DNA of 64,000 bases, taken from Heterocephalus glaber (Eukaryota > Chordata > Mammalia > Rodentia > Bathyergidae). A program made the translations under genes and the position numbers. Shown one piece after another: positions 59,011 through 64,000 of the stretch. Each line of letters starts with the position of its first letter. The first letter of the stretch is position 1. Location of the stretch: NCBI RefSeq assembly GCF_000247695.1, contig NW_004624751.1, positions 22,588,248 through 22,652,247 of the forward strand. The letters run 5' to 3'. The notes under the pieces are model-generated. The model saw only the letters and a program-made list of their open reading frames with translations. It did not search any database and had not been told where the DNA came from.

Positions 59011-59169
59011 GCCAGGCAAAGTGGCGCACACCTGTAATCCCAGCTCTCAGGAGGCTGACACAGGATACAAGTTCGAGGCCATGCTGGGCTACATAGTGAG
59101 TTTAAGATCAGCCTAAACTACATGGTGAGACTCTGTCTCGAAAATAAAACAAAACAAAACAACAAAAAA
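59011..59169 (+). mobile_element. B1 SINE with internal duplication
   Basis: 'gccaggcaaagtggcgcaca', 'cctgtaatcccagctctcag', 'gttcgaggccatgctgggct', 'acatagtgagtttaagatca', 'gcctaaactacatggtgaga' and 'ctctgtctcgaaaataaa'. The middle is present twice in diverged form (gaggccatgctgggctacat, then gatcagcctaaactacatgg), the internal duplication typical of rodent B1. Confidence 0.9.
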
Positions 59170-59678
59170 ATCATCTTTACCTATAGGTAGATGAATCAGA
59201 CCCCTCCTAAAAAGAAATGCCAATCATTTATTTTCTATGAAGTGTAAGAACCCAGGAGTCCTCATATGTTTTAGTTTCTGAATAAAGACTTATACAGTAG
59301 AAATTTGCCTAAGTAGTAATTCAATCCATAAACAAGGGATCGCAGCACTTCACATTTTCAAATCACTTCCTGAAATCTTTATAACAGCCCTGTGAAATTT
59401 GTTAATTGTCCCTTCTTAACACTTACAATGTGACAGGAATTATTCTAGCAATTGAGAAGGTTATAGAAATGAACAAAACAGACTTAAATCCCCACCCTCA
59501 GAACATTTTTAACAAGCATAGAATGATTTTTTTCCTAGGGAGTGAAAGGGTTTGATTATTAGGATGCCATTTACAATACCAAATGTTCAATGAAAACTGG
59601 TTTATTGTACATCTAAGAAATTTAAATGTACTCAATTAGTCGATCACAAAAAAAAAAAAAAATCAAGCATACAATAAT
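59170..59678. other. Intron, possible old repeat
   Basis: A patch at 59425-59520 ('tgtgacaggaattattctag', 'gaacaaaacagacttaaatc') resembles the unnamed mammal-wide repeat noted at 5585 and 27290. The rest is unrecognised. Confidence 0.35.
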
Positions 59679-60002
59679 ATTATAGGTTAGATCTAAAATG
59701 GCCCCCAAAGCCTTGTGTCTGGAAGGTGACTGCATTATGGGAGAATTATGGGCTGACTTCCTGTTAGGAGGTGAGGGCTGGTCACGGTTCTTCCCTTCTC
59801 TCTCTGCTTCCTGGTTGCCATGAGGTGAGCAGTTTCTTCCACCAGACCCTTCCACTGTGCCTTCTTCCCTTAGAGCCAGCCAACTATGGACTAAAATACA
59901 TTAGCCAAAATAAGCCAATGACAGACTAAAAACATGAGCTTCTCATCCTTTAAGTTGCATCTGGGATTTTTCTCCCAGTGATGAAGAAAATGACTAAGAC
60001 AT
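59679..60002 (+). mobile_element. Solo LTR, MaLR-like
   Basis: 'tataggttagatctaaaatg' and 'gcccccaaagccttgtgtct' at the left, 'cttagagccagccaactatg', 'tctcccagtgatgaagaaaa' and 'tgactaagaca' at the right. It aligns in order with the LTRs at 36808 and 38620. Confidence 0.72.
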
Positions 60003-60029
60003 AGCACTGAAAACATGTTTTAAAAATAT

Positions 60030-60425
60030 ATTAAACAGCTTAAATACTGCATGGTATCTCTCACCTAAGTGAGGCAAAGTACAAACAAAGAAAATGATAA
60101 AGAATGTACAGAAAGGGACAAGGGGATGGATGTCTTGCAATAGGGAAGTGGTTCAAGGGAAAAAGGAGGAGGGCAAGGATAAATGAGAGGAATAAAGACA
60201 TGCCATGTACAGGAACCCCAACTAAAGTAAACACTGTATGTCATAACATGAGCTATGACAAATAATAGCAAAAAATATGAAAAAGGGGATGGGAAACTGG
60301 AGGAGGAGGGGAGAAGGGGAGGAAAGGGGAAAGAAATTTAAAAAGAAATAAGATGTAATATGTACATGAAATCATCCCCTAATATGATTATAAACTGCAT
60401 GAATTGCAAACATGTACTAATAAAA
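60030..60425 (+). mobile_element. LINE-1 3' end, sense, 5' truncated
   Basis: 'tggtatctctcacctaagtg' is an L1 end-of-ORF2 landmark. Then come G-rich polypurine stretches ('ggaggaggaggggagaaggg'), 'gtaatatgtacatgaaatca' and 'tgtactaataaaatatataa'. The tail runs into a TA microsatellite. Confidence 0.75.
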
Positions 60426-60517
60426 TATATAATTATATATATTATACTAATATATAGTATAATATATAATAATATATATAATAATTATAATTATATATAA
60501 TAAGTAATATATATATG
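60426..60517. repeat. AT-rich microsatellite (TA/TAT)n
   Basis: About 90 bases of nearly pure A and T with dispersed TATA/ATAT blocks, directly behind the L1 tail. It probably grew from that tail. Confidence 0.9.
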
Positions 60518-62034
60518 ACATTGGAAATTCAAAAGAAAATTGAGGTATGGGTCTTTGTCCTCAAATTCTTAATCTACTAAGCAAAAGGCATACATGTTAA
60601 AAAAAATTAAACAGAAGTTAACAAAATAAGAGTGCCTCCAAATGGAAAATGAGTATCATTAGGATCATCTTAGTTATGAGGATAACCAAGCAAGATACTG
60701 AGCTCTGGCTTAGGCTGCATACTATCAGTGCCCAGAAAAAAAGGAAATACTATTCTAGGCTTTATTAGTTAATTTTATACAAACAGACTACAGATTTTGA
60801 GGTAATAGAAGAGTCCAGTGATTGTATTTTCAATAATACTTTCTGAACATTATCCAAAAAGGGATTTATGCTATTCAAATACACTGAAATCTAATATTTA
60901 AATCCTTCCTATGATTGCTTTGTAAACACCTTTATCTAATCTCTTACAAGTCTACAAAATAAACACAAACATAAAACAGGCAGAGAACACTTAAGTAACT
61001 TGCCTGTGTTGACTACTTGATACATAAGACTGACTATAAATTGTAAAACCTGGATATTAAAAGATCAGTTTAGAAAAGAACAAGTAAGTTTTGAGATATA
61101 TAATAGAGAATTTCTTAGATTCAAGTGAATTAATATTCCCTATGAGAATTTGAGAGTATTAGGTACATATTAGCTATCTATAAAAATATACCTTGCATCA
61201 AAAGTAATTATCTTATTGTAATTCTGTATCCTTTAAAAATACACATTTAATCAATTTGCAAAATCACCTAGTTGTGAAGAAAAAATAATTTCTTAAAACA
61301 ATCGTGATATGTGCGCTATCTCGCTAGAAAATTATTTCTTACAAAACACCCTTTCTCTTTCTCTGGGATAACGGAGGGTTAAAAAAAAAAAGAAAAAGGA
61401 AAAAAAAACTTTCTTCAGAGGGGAGGATTTTGAGCCTGTTCTCACAGCTTCAAGGCTCATGTTGAATACTTTCCATAAATTCTCACATAATTTACAAAGT
61501 CTCCATAAATTCTCACCTATCTAGGTTCAGGGTCACAAATTTGGCACAAATAGCATGAATGCTATTTGAGGACTCTACCAAATCAGCAAGAGGCACACCA
61601 GCCCTTCAAGGAGCTGGACTCTGAATGAGCTCATTAACAGGTGTCTGGCTAGAGACAGCCTAATGTGCCTACAGAAACCAAGCTTGACAAACCCTTACCG
61701 AGGTGCACTCCTGGGGCTTACTCCCTCCTGAAATCCAGAAGGAAGCCAACTGACCACACAGCTAGGCTGGGAGCTGGAAATTAGCCCAGGCTGTAGACTC
61801 AGGGCACAAGAGGAAACAAGGAAGGGAATATAGGACCAGGACCACCCACCGATCCACTCTGGCTCTTCATACTATCCCCTCTGTGCTCTAAGTGAATTTA
61901 TCTTGAATGTTTGAGTTTTCTTTGCAAAAACATAAAGATCATGAAATAAGAACCAAATACATAAAATATTTGCATCTAATAAGCAACGCCTTTATCTGAA
62001 GTCCAGGCTAACATTAAAGCAAAAAAAAGGTAAA
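60518..62034. other. Intron, nothing recognised
   Basis: About 1.5 kb. 'tccataaattctcac' occurs twice 31 bases apart (61471 and 61502), a small local duplication. Otherwise no named element. Confidence 0.45.
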
Positions 62035-62215
62035 AGCTCTTTTTTAATTTTGTTTTCTAACTGTATATATTTAAGGATGCAGTGTGATATTTTGATACAC
62101 ATATACATTGTGCGATAATCAAACTGGGATTTAGCATATACATCACCTCAAACATTCACCATTTCTTTGTGGTAAGAACATTGAAAATACTCTCCTCTAC
62201 TTATTTTGAAGAGAA
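62035..62215 (-). mobile_element. Old LINE-1 3' UTR, inverted
   Basis: 'tgtatatatttaaggatgca', 'gtgtgatattttgatacaca', 'tatacattgtgcgataatca', 'tacatcacctcaaacattca' and 'tttgtggtaagaacattga' match, in order, the 3' UTR of L1 elements shared by many mammals. Confidence 0.75.
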
Positions 62216-63495
62216 AACAAGAACTTGCACCCATCTGTTGATGAGAATGAAAAGGGTGAGGGAGTAGGGAAAGGGGAGGAGTGAAACAAAACTGCTTTAC
62301 ACTTTCTTTCAATTTAACTGCTCCTCCTCAAGGCAGTGGACTTCTTAGTGAAGTCTTTAAATTCTGTGTATTTGGGGGCAAGTATCCAAGCATTAAGAAC
62401 TTCAATTAATCATTTTGCAGCAAAATGCGCAAGAGAAGGAAAAATATTATTTCAAAGTAAACATGCCTATGAATGGTAAAGCAGTACTACAAGCTGACAC
62501 TTCAACCTACAGGAGGTTTTTGTTTTGGTTTTTTCTAAAAGTAGTAAGATAGCTAAAGAAAATTTTACAAGGACTTCACACCATCTTAAATTATTCAAAG
62601 CCCAAATTGAAATTAAAACAGCCTAACTGTGACACTGGATTGAAAAAGAATTAAACAAATATTTGCTTACTTTCGCAATAGGGTCTATTTTGTGTCTTAG
62701 GTCTGAAACCTTTCTAGGAATTAGGAAGCTGAGGATCAACAAATAAGTCCCTGCCTTCAGGCCATTTGTATTCTAATGCAGGGGGAAAACCCTATTCTCA
62801 AAGAAAATGCTCAATAATACCTGTTCCTTAAAACTGCTGACTGTCCAAGAGAGAAATGAAATCTAAACAAAAAGAAAACACTTTCTTAGTTACTGAAACT
62901 TATAAAATATAAAATGTTCACATTATTCCAAGTAAATATCTATATTATATTATGAATAAAGTTTAAGATAAAATCATAATTTCTTATCTGTTAATTATCA
63001 CCGACAAAAAATTTCCTTTAATTGGAAGACAGTGATTCTTCAAAATCTTTAAGGAGTATATAAAAATGTCTCCCTATCCTCTCATAAAACCACACTATAG
63101 TGACAGTTAAACTCAGTATTATACCTATTCCACAAAACTAAGCAGGAGAGAAGATCACGCTAAGGAGAGCCAAATAGCTTCAATGAAAACCAGATAAACA
63201 TTAAGTAACAAGTCTGGATTTTAGCATTCTCTGTTCTATGGATCTACAGCAAGGGAAACAAATAAGAACTTGAAGGTTCTAGAATTGCAGATTCAAGTCA
63301 CCACCAAGTGTATTAAATTCTGTGGTAAGGCAAAAAAAACAGGAAGACTGAAAAAGTATAGGAAAATCCTGAAATTCTCTGCTCCTGCCCTGGACGGAGC
63401 AATTGCTCCTCTTACCTTTAACAAAGACAAATTTTAGTACCTGAATAAACTAAAAAGAGAAAATCACCAGCCTTAACAATACTGTGATGGTTAAT
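62216..63495. other. Intron, nothing recognised
   Basis: Contains a weak copy of the unnamed mammal-wide repeat at about 62690-62790. No exon found. Confidence 0.4.
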
Positions 63496-63576
63496 TTTTT
63501 TTTCCGTACTGGGGATCGAACTTAGGACCTTGCACTTTCAAGGCAGACGCAGTGCTACTAAGATGAATCCCCGGCC
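63496..63576 (-). mobile_element. tRNA-derived SINE, inverted, with 14-bp target duplication
   Basis: T-tail, 'cgtactggggatcgaactta', 'ggaccttgcactttcaaggc' and 'gatgaatccccggcc'. Perfect 14-bp direct repeats 'ctgtgatggttaat' flank it (63482-63495 and 63577-63590). The right repeat is the start of the following LTR-like element. Confidence 0.9.
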
Positions 63577-63932
63577 CTGTGATGGTTAATCTAAACTGGA
63601 TTGGATTAACTTGATAGGATTGAGAAATATCTGAGAAATCAGAAAAGCACACTTCTGGACATATCTGTAGGTGTTTCCAGAGATGAGTAGATCATGGAAA
63701 CATGATCATGCAGACTATATCTGGTCCCCAGTCCCCTACTTTGGTGCACTCTTTCCTCTCATTTCTCTTCCTGGGTGACATGAGGCAAACATTTTTCCCC
63801 CTACCATACCCTTCTACCATAAGGCAAACCATTGACTGAAACCTCTGAAACTATGAGCCAGAATAGATCTCTTCTTTAACTGTCTATGTCAAGTACTTTG
63901 TCCCAGTAATGCAAAACTGACCAAACACAGAT
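63577..63932 (+). mobile_element. LTR-like element
   Basis: Begins 'tgtgatggttaatctaaact' and has 'acttctggacatatctgtag', 'ggtgtttccagagatgagt', 'gactgaaacctctgaaacta', 'tgagccagaatagatctctt' and 'caagtactttgtcccagtaa'. The right half follows the MaLR-like pattern; the left half is like 28275. Subfamily undecided. Confidence 0.55.
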
Positions 63933-64000
63933 ACCAACACAAATAAGGTTACCTTACAAAAACCAGAAGAGAAAGTGAAAAGTTGCATACTCAAAGTGAG

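Noticed and set aside
42871..64000. SLAIN1 5' exons or promoter CpG island
   Set aside because: No sequence encoding the SLAIN motif or coiled coil was found and there is no CpG-dense stretch; they are expected outside the window.

Overview
This window looks like ordinary nuclear DNA from a placental mammal, most likely a rodent outside the mouse/rat group. The evidence is low gene density, AT-rich sequence, GT-AG introns, dense LINE-1, B1 and MIR/L2 debris, B1-ID dimers, and many copies of a tRNA-derived SINE that keeps its A and B box sequences and ends in a GGTACC-A(n) junction. B1-ID dimers are known from squirrel-related, dormouse, beaver and guinea-pig lineages. I cannot name the species from sequence alone.

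The only protein-coding gene I can support is SLAIN1, on the minus strand. Its last six coding exons lie at 42870-42721, 41172-41023, 36509-36168, 29725-29570, 23895-23613 and 22097-22022 (stop at 22024-22022). They join in frame to 384 codons plus stop and end in the family's [10 protein letters not shown] tail. All splice sites are GT-AG and all junction phases agree. The 3' UTR runs left to about 21.0 or 20.66 kb. The 5' exons (N-terminal coiled coil and SLAIN motif) are not visible and should lie beyond 64000, so 42871-64000 is read as part of one large intron. A 65-nt exon-like segment at 42525-42589, between the first two exons seen here, has both splice signals and would shift the frame if included; it is a candidate poison exon.

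Layout: 1-21000 is the 3' flank of SLAIN1, built from an L1 3' half (1-2392), LTR copies, MIR, L2 and hAT fossils, an L1 with a twin-priming inversion (about 14905-15435), and a decayed L1/HAL1-like block (16331-19812) carrying two SINEs and a GA-rich microsatellite. 21000-42870 is the SLAIN1 3' half, whose introns hold two Tigger-like DNA transposons (one split by an L1), a nearly complete LTR-internal-LTR MaLR element antisense to the gene (36808-39013), and several SINEs. 42871-64000 is upstream intron with B1, B1-ID, ID, L2, LTR, Tigger and L1 3'-end insertions.

No CRISPR, operon, tRNA gene, rRNA gene or new multi-gene system is present. The most useful observations are the candidate poison exon, the twin 150-bp phase-1 exons, the dated nests of transposons, and the SINE family with near-perfect target-site duplications.
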